Assembly: GCA_947167535.1 (NCBI GenBank)
Contig: CAMVIL010000030.1
Coordinates: 1-9,218, forward strand
From: an uncultured Ruminococcus sp.
GTDB lineage: Bacteria > Bacillota > Clostridia > Oscillospirales > Ruminococcaceae
Direction of reading: 5' to 3'
DNA length: 9,218 nt
Part shown: positions 1-6,130 of the stretch, one piece after another
Layout: each line of letters begins with the position of its first letter
Numbering within the stretch: the stretch's first letter is position 1
Notes under the pieces: model-generated
What the model saw: only the letters and a program-made list of their open reading frames with translations
Database searches by the model: none
What the model was told of the DNA's origin: nothing
Position numbers and translations under genes: made by a program

Positions 1-675
1 CATAGAGGTGCTGTTGAGGTTCTGCGGCAGGGGAGTCTCCTGCTTGGTGATCTTGCGGAGCATTCCAGAGATCTTTCCGATCTCGGTGTCGTCGCCGATC
101 TTCTCGACAATTCCTTCGCCGCGTCCGTACTCTACCAGAGTGGACATGAACACCTTATCCTTGCGGTCGCCGAGGGGAGTCTTTTCGTCGCTCTTCTCGT
201 TGCAGTCCTTCTCCACCGCGACGCTCTCGCCTGTCAGAGCAGACTCATTGACCTTCAGCGAGCTTGTCTGGGTAAGTGCGAGGTCTGCGGGAATGACGCG
301 TCCCGCCTCGAGGATGACGTAATCCCCCACCACCAGTTCTGCGGCGGGTATTTCCTTTTCGGTGCCGTCTCTTACAACGACTGCTGTGGAAGCGTTGATC
401 TGCTTGAGCGCCTCCACCGACTTTTCGGCCGAGACCTCCTGCACGGTGCCGATGATGACGTTAGCCAGCACCACCACGAGGATGATAACGCCGTCCACGA
501 CCTCTCCCGTCATGATGGAGATGACCGCCGCTGCGATGAGCAGGAGCAGCAGCGGAGATGCAAACTGCCCGAGTATCACAGAAAAGAGGCTTTTCTTCTT
601 TCCCTGAGTGAGTTCGTTCCTGCCGTTTTTCGCCCGTTCGAGGGCTTCGGCTGTTGTTAGACCTTTGTTTTCCAT
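1..675 (-). CDS. P-type cation-transporting ATPase (probable Ca2+-type), N-terminal part
   Basis: This is the first 225 residues of a P-type ATPase that continues past the left edge, so the phosphorylation and nucleotide-binding domains are not visible. After a charged cation-ATPase N-terminal segment (residues 1-30) come two membrane helices (about 33-53 and 55-76). The actuator domain follows, with the TGES motif at residues 148-151, preceded by the typical VGDYVILEAG and RVIPAD segments. The family uses ATP to move cations across the plasma membrane. The PII (SERCA/PMCA-like) layout and the ETPL motif near residue 213 suggest calcium, but the substrate cannot be settled from this part. The ATG at 675 is preceded by AAAGGAG with a 7-nt gap. 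It has its own strong promoter and lies downstream of the deformylase gene on the same strand. Confidence 0.9.
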   Translation of the reverse strand, partial: MENKGLTTAEALERAKNGRNELTQGKKKSLFSVILGQFASPLLLLLIAAAVISIMTGEVVDGVIILVVVLANVIIGTVQEVSAEKSVEALKQINASTAVVVRDGTEKEIPAAELVVGDYVILEAGRVIPADLALTQTSSLKVNESALTGESVAVEKDCNEKSDEKTPLGDRKDKVFMSTLVEYGRGEGIVEKIGDDTEIGKISGMLRKITKQETPLPQNLNSTSM

Positions 676-751
676 TCTTTTTCTCCTTTATAAGATGTAG
701 GGTACGTCCCGATATTTGTCGCAGACGTTCCCGGAAAAATAAACTATAACT

Positions 752-780
752 ATTATAACAGAGGTATGCGGCAATGTCAA
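752..780 (-). promoter_or_regulatory. Sigma-A promoter of the P-type ATPase gene
   Basis: Reading the minus strand, an exact TTGACA (780-775) and an exact TATAAT (757-752) are separated by 17 bp. The start of transcription would be near 745, leaving a leader of about 70 nt before the ATPase ATG at 675. The -35 directly abuts the hairpin at 781-814. Confidence 0.85.
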
Positions 781-814
781 TCATCTGTGAAGGTTTTCAA
801 AACCTGTCAGATGA
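781..814 (-). other. 34-nt interrupted hairpin between deformylase and ATPase genes
   Basis: An inverted repeat has an inner arm AGGTTTT/AAAACCT with a 1-nt centre and an outer arm TCATCTG/CAGATGA, with a 3-versus-2-nt internal loop between them. The outer arm contains the deformylase stop codon (809-807). No T-run follows on the minus strand, so it is not a standard intrinsic terminator. It could end or stabilise the deformylase mRNA, or bind a regulator just upstream of the ATPase -35. The role is not known. Confidence 0.6.
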
Positions 815-1217
815 TTACGCCATTAAGATGGTCGCATTCGTGCTGTATTATCTGTGCGGCAAAGCCGGAGTAGTCTGCCTGATGCTGTTTCATGTCCTCG
901 CCTGTGTAGCGGACGGTGATGTTCTGGTAGCGGACTGCCTTTCGGGTGCCTGTGAGGGAAAGGCAGCCTTCCTCGGTCTCATATCTGCCGTCGCGGCGGG
1001 TGATGACGGGGTTGAGCATAACGACATATCCCAGACCCGAGTCGAAAATTATTATTCTCTTATGCACGCCTATCATATTAGCCGCCATACCGACACAGCC
1101 GTCCTTGTGGGCTTTGAGGGTATCCTTGAGGTCCTGTATCGTCTCCGCGTCGGACTTTGATGCGGGAGTGCTTTTTCGTTTTAGTGAGACTATATCCTTA
1201 TTTATTGGGCGTATCAT
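807..1217 (-). CDS. def: Peptide deformylase (short clostridial form)
   Basis: This 136-residue protein should remove the formyl group from the N-terminal methionine of new proteins in the cytosol. All three family motifs are present: GMAANMIG at 43-50 (motif 1), EGCLS at 83-87 with metal ligand Cys85, and HECDH at 126-130 with His126, His130 and catalytic Glu127. Motif 1 has Asn where classical enzymes have Gln (GxGxAAxQ), and the protein ends six residues after HECDH, shorter than the usual 150-190 residues. From memory, both traits recur in a family of about 136 residues in Clostridia and related Firmicutes, so this is probably a subfamily and not a truncation. The ATG at 1217 is chosen over the upstream in-frame start at 1262 because GAAAGGA lies just before it and the promoter -10 is at 1275-1270. 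Confidence 0.85.
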   Translation of the reverse strand: MIRPINKDIVSLKRKSTPASKSDAETIQDLKDTLKAHKDGCVGMAANMIGVHKRIIIFDSGLGYVVMLNPVITRRDGRYETEEGCLSLTGTRKAVRYQNITVRYTGEDMKQHQADYSGFAAQIIQHECDHLNGVII

Positions 1218-1269
1218 GTTGGTTCCTTTCTCTGATTGCTCTTTTCCCGAATTTGCTAACACTTATAGT

Positions 1270-1298
1270 ATTATACTCCCAAACCGCCCGAATGTCAA
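1270..1298 (-). promoter_or_regulatory. Sigma-A promoter of the deformylase gene
   Basis: On the minus strand an exact TTGACA (1298-1293), a 17-bp spacer and an exact TATAAT (1275-1270) precede the deformylase gene, giving a leader of roughly 45 nt. It is divergent from, and close to, the sigK promoter region. Confidence 0.85.
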
Positions 1299-1310
1299 TA
1301 GAATCTGCGG

Positions 1311-1340
1311 GAATAACCGCTCCCGACCGCGCATATAATA
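1311..1340 (+). promoter_or_regulatory. Candidate mother-cell (sigma-E/sigma-K type) promoter of sigK
   Basis: The -10-like element CATATAATA at 1332-1340 fits the sigma-K pattern CATAnnnTA and resembles the sigma-E -10. Upstream, GAATAAC at 1311-1317 holds an ATA (1313-1315) placed 16 bp before the CATA, as in sigma-E promoters. No TTGACA-like -35 is present 17 bp upstream, which argues against an ordinary sigma-A promoter. In Bacillus, sigK is known to be transcribed by sigma-E and then sigma-K. The assignment here is by motif only. Confidence 0.5.
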
Positions 1341-1388
1341 GACAACCGCCTTTGCGCATAAGGGCGAGTTTTTTGCGGAGGGATTCTC

Positions 1389-2087
1389 ATGATAGCTTTT
1401 TTGTTGGGTCTGCTGGGACAGTGCGGACTGCTGTTCGCACTGCATTTCGAGTCGGAGGGACACTTCCCCAAGCCCCTCTCGGCTAAGGAGGAGCGGGAGT
1501 GCTTCGAGCGCATGGCGGCGGGCGACCGCTCGGCGCGGGATAAGCTCATCAGCCACAATCTCAGACTGGTGGCGCACATCGTCAAGAAGTACTCCGCTTC
1601 CCTTTCCGACATCGACGACCTCATCTCCATAGGGTCGATAGGTCTCATCAAGGCGGTGGGGACGTTCGACCACACCAAGGGCGTCCGCTTCGCCACCTAC
1701 GGAGCGCGGTGCGTGGAGAACGAGCTGCTCATGCATTTTCGCTCCACCAAAAAGCTGTCCGCTGAAGTCCACTTCGACGAGCCGGTGGACGTGGACAAGA
1801 ACGGCAACGCGCTGACCCTCATGGACATAATCGCCGACGACGATATGCCAGTCGCCGACAAGTGCAGCCTCAACAGCGACCTGCGGCGGCTCTGCGGGCT
1901 GGTGAACACCCTGCTGGACGACCGCGAGCGGGAGATAATCGTCATGCGCTACGGTCTTGGCGGCAGGGAAGCCGTCACCCAGCGCGAGTCGGCACAGAGG
2001 CTGGGGATATCCCGCTCCTACGTCTCACGCATCGAGAAAAAGGCGATGGAAAAGCTGCGCTCCGCCATGGAGCAGGGCGGCAGCTGA
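1389..2087 (+). CDS. sigK: RNA polymerase sporulation sigma factor, sigma-K
   Basis: This 232-residue sigma-70 family factor should direct late mother-cell gene expression in sporulation. Residues 1-20 are hydrophobic and resemble the pro-sequence that keeps sigma-K inactive until an intramembrane protease (SpoIVFB) removes it. FPKPLS at 26-31 matches the segment following the pro-sequence in Bacillus sigma-K. Region 2 spans about 47-118, with NLRLVAHIVKKY at 57-68 and DLISIGSIGLIKA at 77-89. Region 4 spans about 176-225, with LDDREREIIVMRYGL and a helix-turn-helix ending GISRSYVSRIEKKA. The gene is uninterrupted, so no skin-type element splits it. The ATG at 1389 has GGAGG at 1378-1382. It stands alone, convergent with nadC. 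Sigma-E/G/F paralogues are less likely because of the N-terminal sequence. Confidence 0.9.
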   Translation: MIAFLLGLLGQCGLLFALHFESEGHFPKPLSAKEERECFERMAAGDRSARDKLISHNLRLVAHIVKKYSASLSDIDDLISIGSIGLIKAVGTFDHTKGVRFATYGARCVENELLMHFRSTKKLSAEVHFDEPVDVDKNGNALTLMDIIADDDMPVADKCSLNSDLRRLCGLVNTLLDDREREIIVMRYGLGGREAVTQRESAQRLGISRSYVSRIEKKAMEKLRSAMEQGGS

Positions 2088-2097
2088 TGACCTGCGC

Positions 2098-2123
2098 AAA
2101 AAAAGGGCTGCCGCAGCAGCCCT
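2098..2123 (-). terminator. Intrinsic terminator of the nad operon
   Basis: An 8-bp stem (AGGGCTGC/GCAGCCCT, 2104-2111 with 2116-2123) and a 4-nt loop lie six bases past the nadC stop and are followed on the minus strand by a run of seven T. On the plus strand, 16 nt after the sigK stop, the downstream sequence is only moderately T-rich, so it may end sigK transcription less efficiently. Confidence 0.85.
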
Positions 2124-2128
2124 CTGTC

Positions 2129-2971
2129 TTACTTTTTAACTATCTTCATGGAGATGTCGAACGCCTGCACCGAATGTGTCAGTGCGCCGAGGGAGATGAT
2201 GTCCACGCCTGTCTTTGCGATGCCCTCTATCGTCTGCTCGGTGACGTTGCCCGAGGCTTCGAGCTTTGCGCGTCCCGCGGTTATCTTCACGGCTTCCGCC
2301 ATCTGCTCGCAGGACATATTGTCCAGCATGATTATCTCACAGCCGACCTCCAGCGCTTCTCTAAGCGAATCAAGGTCGCCCACCTCTACCTCTATCTTGA
2401 CGGTGTGACCCATCTTCTCGCGCAGAGCGTTGACCGCTCCCGTGATGGAGCCGTAGGCGTCGAGGTGTGTGTCCTTGAGCATTGCGCAGTCGGAGAGGTT
2501 GTAGCGGTGGTTGCGTCCGCCGCCCACCGTGACCGCGTACTTCTGGAAGATTCGCAGACCGGGGAGAGTCTTTCTGGTGTCGGCGACTGTGGCGTTGGTG
2601 CCCTCAACGAGCTTTACGCACTTGTTGGTGGCAGTGGCTATCCCCGACATATGCTGTAAAATGTTCAGCGCGGTGCGCTCGCCCTTGAGCAGAGCTCTGG
2701 TGTGAGCGGTTATCCTTGCTATGATGTCGCCCTTCTTCACCTGCTCGCCGTCGCGGATAAGCACCTCAAAGGTAGCGGTGGGGTCCAGCAGAGTGAAGAC
2801 TCTGAGGGCTATCTCGATACCGCAGAGCACGCCCTCCGCCTTGGCGACGTACTGGGCGGTGTCCACCTTGTCCTCGTCCACGAGGTAGTCGGTGGTGACG
2901 TCGATGTAGTTGATATCCTCGGCAAGCGCCGACTTTATCATGTCGTCTATCTGAAATTGCATTAGTCTCAT
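2129..2971 (-). CDS. nadC: Nicotinate-nucleotide pyrophosphorylase (carboxylating), quinolinate phosphoribosyltransferase
   Basis: This 280-residue enzyme converts quinolinate and PRPP to nicotinate mononucleotide, CO2 and pyrophosphate, the step that commits quinolinate to NAD. Full-length features are present: ERTALNILQHMSGIAT at 98-113, DTRKTLPGLR at 131-140, GGRNHR at 151-156, KDTHL at 166-170, EVEV at 194-197 and LDN at 216-218, all typical of the PRPP/quinolinate-binding barrel. The ATG at 2971 has AAGGAG 8 nt upstream. A second Met at residue 4 is less well placed. It is the last gene of the nadB operon, 24 nt after the 48-residue gene, and ends just before an intrinsic terminator. Confidence 0.95.
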   Translation of the reverse strand: MRLMQFQIDDMIKSALAEDINYIDVTTDYLVDEDKVDTAQYVAKAEGVLCGIEIALRVFTLLDPTATFEVLIRDGEQVKKGDIIARITAHTRALLKGERTALNILQHMSGIATATNKCVKLVEGTNATVADTRKTLPGLRIFQKYAVTVGGGRNHRYNLSDCAMLKDTHLDAYGSITGAVNALREKMGHTVKIEVEVGDLDSLREALEVGCEIIMLDNMSCEQMAEAVKITAGRAKLEASGNVTEQTIEGIAKTGVDIISLGALTHSVQAFDISMKIVKK

Positions 2972-2995
2972 GTTGGTTACTCCTTTATTGGTGCT

Positions 2996-3142
2996 TCACG
3001 CCGTACACTCATACACCCGCACGTTGTCGTCCAGACCGTAGTCCTTCGCCCAGTCGGTGAGCAGCATCAGCGGGAAAACAGTCACCGCAAAGATGCCCGC
3101 AAGTATCAGCACCCATTTTATGATGTTCTTAAAGATCTTCAT
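2996..3142 (-). CDS. Small single-span membrane protein (48 aa), unknown function
   Basis: This 48-residue reading frame starts at ATG 3142 with a basic segment (MKIFKNIIKW), continues with a hydrophobic span at about residues 10-28, and ends in a charged tail with DDN and VRVYECTA. I do not recognise a family. A GAGG element lies about 10 nt upstream, inside the 3' end of the preceding gene. If the preceding gene is read in its restored frame, its TGA overlaps this ATG as ATGA, the arrangement typical of translational coupling. It sits 24 nt before nadC, so it is co-transcribed with the NAD genes. A role as a small membrane partner of the upstream membrane protein is inference only. Confidence 0.6.
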   Translation of the reverse strand: MKIFKNIIKWVLILAGIFAVTVFPLMLLTDWAKDYGLDDNVRVYECTA

Positions 3143-3148
3143 AGCAGT

Positions 3149-3607
3149 TCATCCTCGCCGTAAGTCCCCTTGGGTGCGGGCGACTTCTCGTATTTTATCA
3201 CGATGTCGGTGAAGGCGGTAGTGGGGGACGGTGAAAATCACGTCGGCTGCAATGATTATCAGGAACCGCGGGTCTAAGACCGCCAGCGGTATCAGTGCCG
3301 CCGTTGTCACCGCGGGTTTTAAGTTAACCAGCCCGAACATCACAAAGCAGACCGCCCATATCACCGCCGCCGGTGCGAAAAACAGCGGGCGCTTCAGAAG
3401 CACGTCCATCTGTACCACGGCAGTCACGGTGACAAGCACAAGGTTGAGTATGAAATACCCTTCCTCTATCAGCTTCAGACGTTTTTTCCTGAAGCGGCAT
3501 TCTTCCATCTGCCTGTTGTAGGCGCCGATCTGCCGCTCCACCTGCTCGGGAGTGTCGGCGTATATGGTGGTGAAGCCGTCCTTTTTGGCTTGCTCAAATT
3601 GTGTCAT
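3149..3607 (-). CDS. Unknown multi-span membrane protein in the nad operon, probably frameshifted near its C-terminus
   Basis: As read, this is a 152-residue protein with a soluble N-terminal part (1-45, including a basic FRKKRLK patch) and hydrophobic spans at about 50-67, 76-95 and 98-127. I recognise no family. It starts at ATG 3607, 10 nt past the nadB stop; an in-frame TTG at 3634 overlapping nadB is an alternative. No clear ribosome binding site is seen, so coupling to nadB is likely. After Val127-Pro128, encoded at the run of five G at 3223-3227, the frame gives an Arg/His-rich tail using CGA and CGT codons. Removing one base of that run gives instead a tail of ordinary composition starting TTAFTDIVIKYEKSPAP and ending GEDELL, with a stop at 3141-3139 overlapping the next start codon. 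The restored protein would have 155 residues. The function is unknown. Confidence 0.65.
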   Translation of the reverse strand: MTQFEQAKKDGFTTIYADTPEQVERQIGAYNRQMEECRFRKKRLKLIEEGYFILNLVLVTVTAVVQMDVLLKRPLFFAPAAVIWAVCFVMFGLVNLKPAVTTAALIPLAVLDPRFLIIIAADVIFTVPHYRLHRHRDKIREVARTQGDLRRG

Positions 3608-3617
3608 GGAGCTGTGC

Positions 3618-5147
3618 TCAATCCGGTTTTTCAAACTTGGGGCTGTTGGGGATCTCTTCCTTGCCCTCGCAGATCTCGGCAGCTTCCTTGAGTATTATAT
3701 ACGCGCAGGTAGCGAGGCTGCGGGCGAGGATATAGTCGGTGGTGATGGCATAGCGCTCGTTGTTGAGCTTGTCCATGATACCCTTGACCTCCTCCAGACC
3801 GTCCTTTAGGCAGTTGACGTTCGGGATAACGAAGTAGTCCTTCTGCATGATCTGACGGATGCGCCTGCGGTTGCCCTCGGGCATATTGGGTGCGCCCTTG
3901 TGGGTGTCGAAGGTGTAGTTCTCGAACACCTTGGGGACGCTCTTGATGCGCTCGTTGATGTCGTTCGCCGCGCGGCGGGAGAATACGTGAGCCTCCAGCA
4001 GAGAGTTGGAAGCCAGTCTGTTGTTGCCGTGAACGCCGGTGCAGCTGCACTCGCCGACAGCGTAGAGACCGTCTATGGTGGTGCGGGCGTAGGTGTCTAC
4101 CTTGATGCCGCCCATCAGATAGTGCTGGCAGGGGAATATCGGAATGTAGTCCTTGGTCATGTCGATGCCCTGAGTCAGCAGGTTCTTGTATATCATGGGG
4201 AAGCGCTTCTTGACGAACTCGGGATCCTTGTGGGTGATGTCCAGAAAGAACTCGTCGCTGCCGGTGCGCTGAGACTCGAAGATTATCGAGTGGGAAACAA
4301 CGTCGCGGGGAGCCAGCTCCAGACGCTTGTCGTACATATGCATGAAGCGTTCGCCCTTGCAGTTGCGCAGATAGGCGCCCTCGCCGCGGACGGCCTCGGA
4401 AACGAGGAAGCACTCGCGGGTGCGGCGGTTGTTGAAGGCGGTGGGGTGGAACTGGATATAGCAGAGGTTCTTTATCTCTGCGCCCATTCTGTAAGCCATA
4501 GCGATGCCGTCGCCGGTAGCTATGGCGGAGTTTGTGGTGTAAGCGTAGACTCTGCCGATACCGCCTGTTGCGAATACCGCGTAGTGGCAGTTGACGGTGA
4601 CGTAATTCGAGGGAGTGTTGTCCTCACCGCTTCTGAGCACCAGCATGGAGAATCCCGTGCCGGTCTTTACGGTGTCGCTGACGATGGAGTTCTCCCAGAT
4701 GGTAACGTTGGGGAGCTCCTGCACCGTGCGGATCAGAGTAGTCTCGATCTCAAAGCCGGTAGCGTCGGCGTGGTGGAAGATGCGGTGCATACCGTGGCCG
4801 CCCTCGAGGGTGCGGTGGTAGTCGCCGTTCTCCTGCTTGTCGAACTCAGCGCCCAGCTCAATGAGCTTGTCGATGTCTATGCAGGCTTCATTGACCAGTA
4901 CGTCGGTAGCTTCGGGATCGTTCTCGTAGCCGCCTGCCACGAAGGTGTCGTGCTTGTGCTTTTCGGGAGAATCCTCGGGGGACTTGTAAACTCCCGCGAT
5001 ACCGCCCTGCGCCAGTGCGGAGTTGCAGAGGGTAAGCTCGCGCTTTGCGATCACCAGAACGTTGATCGAGGGGTCAAGGTTATAAGCGGCATAAAGCCCC
5101 GAAGCGCCTGCGCCGACTATAACAACATCAAAATTCATCATATCCAT
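3618..5147 (-). CDS. nadB: L-aspartate oxidase
   Basis: This 509-residue FAD enzyme oxidises L-aspartate to iminoaspartate, the first step of de novo NAD synthesis; fumarate can replace oxygen as acceptor in anaerobes. The FAD-binding GAGASG is at 12-17, followed by SALAQGGIAG at 43-52. Active-site segments of the aspartate oxidase/succinate dehydrogenase flavoprotein family are present: HHADATGFEIETTL at 125-138, FHPTAF at 233-238, RGEGAYLRN at 254-262, APRD at 279-282, PCQHYLMGGI at 339-348 and NNRLASNSLLEA at 375-386. The C-terminal helical part is short and lacks the ESRGxHxR motif seen in many homologues. The ATG at 5147 has AAGGAA 9 nt upstream. It heads the nadB-nadC operon; nadA is not in the window and must be supplied from elsewhere. 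Confidence 0.95.
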   Translation of the reverse strand: MDMMNFDVVIVGAGASGLYAAYNLDPSINVLVIAKRELTLCNSALAQGGIAGVYKSPEDSPEKHKHDTFVAGGYENDPEATDVLVNEACIDIDKLIELGAEFDKQENGDYHRTLEGGHGMHRIFHHADATGFEIETTLIRTVQELPNVTIWENSIVSDTVKTGTGFSMLVLRSGEDNTPSNYVTVNCHYAVFATGGIGRVYAYTTNSAIATGDGIAMAYRMGAEIKNLCYIQFHPTAFNNRRTRECFLVSEAVRGEGAYLRNCKGERFMHMYDKRLELAPRDVVSHSIIFESQRTGSDEFFLDITHKDPEFVKKRFPMIYKNLLTQGIDMTKDYIPIFPCQHYLMGGIKVDTYARTTIDGLYAVGECSCTGVHGNNRLASNSLLEAHVFSRRAANDINERIKSVPKVFENYTFDTHKGAPNMPEGNRRRIRQIMQKDYFVIPNVNCLKDGLEEVKGIMDKLNNERYAITTDYILARSLATCAYIILKEAAEICEGKEEIPNSPKFEKPD

Positions 5148-5165
5148 ATCTAATCATTCCTTTTC

Positions 5166-5195
5166 GGCAAGTCCGCACATTCGAGCGGCACTTCC
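5166..5195 (-). other. Hairpin in the nadB mRNA leader
   Basis: The arms AAGTCCGC (5169-5176) and GCGGcACTT (5185-5193) pair with one bulged base; a further GG/CC pairs outside with a second bulge. On the nadB mRNA it would lie within a few bases of the predicted 5' end (near 5198) and end three bases before the ribosome binding site (5162-5157). It could protect the mRNA end or influence initiation. It does not match any operator I can recall for NAD regulators. Confidence 0.45.
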
Positions 5196-5204
5196 CTATA
5201 CCTT

Positions 5205-5210
5205 ATTATA
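5205..5210 (-). promoter_or_regulatory. Probable -10 of the nadB operon promoter
   Basis: TATAAT is present on the minus strand at 5210-5205 in a very A/T-rich stretch, about 60 nt upstream of the nadB ATG. No good -35 is found at 16-18 bp spacing (the sequence there is GCAGGG or similar), so the promoter may be weak or need an activator. I saw no recognisable NiaR-type palindrome. Confidence 0.4.
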
Positions 5211-5376
5211 TAGTATATATAGCGACACCCTGCCGCCGGTAATAAAAAGGTTACACTTATTTAATGATACCATATATATAGCCGTGAATCAATGGTTATT
5301 TTGTAAATTAATATCCCTTGTTATACAAAAGGCTGCAAACGTCTGCTGCGGGTCGGTGAAAAGATCTGTTCGGCTA

Positions 5377-5405
5377 TTGAAATCCTTCGGAAGATATGCT
5401 ATAAT
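5377..5405 (+). promoter_or_regulatory. Extended -10 sigma-A promoter of the zinc-ribbon gene
   Basis: TTGAAA (5377-5382), a 17-bp spacer and TATAAT (5400-5405), preceded by TGC, make an extended -10 promoter. The start of transcription near 5412 gives a leader of about 25 nt before ATG 5437. It excludes the longer reading frame that begins at 5284. The rest of the divergent gap (5211-5376) holds only A/T-rich sequence, with the repeated motif TATATATAGC seen near 5214 and 5274. Confidence 0.8.
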
Positions 5406-5436
5406 GAAGTATATTACCAAAAAGGAGCCGATAGCT

Positions 5437-6117
5437 ATGAAAGAGATCAAATGCCCTGTATGCGGAGGACAGCTTGAATATTCGAAATCGGGGCTGAAGA
5501 TGACCTGTCCCTATTGCGATGCAGTCTTTGAGACACCCGAAGCGGAAGCGAGACCTAAGAAGAAAAAGCCCGTCTTCGATCCCGAGATGTTCATAGTCGA
5601 ACAGAAGATAAAGGACGAGCTTTCCTCGGCAAAGCACGAAAGGACTGACGAGTGCCTTCGCACGATATCATACTGCCTCAGCGAATTTCAGACCCCCGAT
5701 GAGATCGCCGGCTACATGAGAAAGTATATCCGCGGAAAGGATCTTGCGGCACCGGGTATAAACGAGGTTATGATCGACAAGGTCATGAGCCGTGTGTCTT
5801 CCGAAATGAAGTCTGATGAGAAGATAATCCTCTACTATGACAGAGGTCTGATAATGAAGAATAAGGAGTTCCTGCTGCTGACTGACAAGAGGATATTTTT
5901 CGTGAACAAGAGGAATTGCCTGTACGTGTTCCACGAGGATATAGACAGATTGGAGCTTGACAGCAGCGGCGACTGCCCTATGTGGGAGATAAACGACGAT
6001 TACGAACGCACGATACCTTCAGTGACGAGTGCCGTTGTTCAGGGCGCTATGATAGCGTACATCTGCCTTTGCGGCTTTATAAAAGATCCAGACAAAAACA
6101 GGATAAAGCTGTTCTGA
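5437..6117 (+). CDS. Zinc-ribbon protein with probable bacterial PH-like domain, unknown function
   Basis: This 226-residue protein begins with a zinc ribbon (CPVC at 6-9, CPYC at 24-27) and a basic linker KKKK at 41-44. A helical middle follows (about 48-120). Residues about 125-195 resemble the bacterial PH/YokE-like fold, with KSDEKIILYYDRGLI, FLLLTDKRIFFVNKRN and a following VFHEDIDRLEL strand. A hydrophobic stretch at 199-214 could touch the membrane. No enzyme motif is seen. Zinc ribbons of this kind are common at the front of Firmicute proteins whose other domains sense or bind at the membrane; the role here is unknown. ATG 5437 has AAAGGAG at 5421-5427. It is followed after 13 nt by a membrane-protein gene, so the two probably work together. 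Confidence 0.75.
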   Translation: MKEIKCPVCGGQLEYSKSGLKMTCPYCDAVFETPEAEARPKKKKPVFDPEMFIVEQKIKDELSSAKHERTDECLRTISYCLSEFQTPDEIAGYMRKYIRGKDLAAPGINEVMIDKVMSRVSSEMKSDEKIILYYDRGLIMKNKEFLLLTDKRIFFVNKRNCLYVFHEDIDRLELDSSGDCPMWEINDDYERTIPSVTSAVVQGAMIAYICLCGFIKDPDKNRIKLF

Positions 6118-6130
6118 CGGAGGCGGCGGT

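Noticed and set aside
461..784. Minus-strand open frame of 107 codons overlapping the ATPase start.
   Set aside because: It is a shadow frame: it covers the ATPase promoter and start, and the ATPase frame has clear family motifs.
3900..5153. Long plus-strand open frame opposite nadB.
   Set aside because: Low-complexity Val/Ala/Gly-rich antisense shadow of nadB, with no ribosome binding site or family resemblance.
5200..5283. A/T-rich TATATATA tracts between nadB and the zinc-ribbon gene as a replication origin or repeat element.
   Set aside because: No DnaA boxes or iterons are seen, and A/T-rich divergent promoter regions are ordinary.
5284..5436. N-terminal extension of the zinc-ribbon protein from an upstream start.
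   Set aside because: The extended -10 promoter at 5377-5405 lies inside it, and ATG 5437 has a good ribosome binding site and starts at the zinc ribbon.
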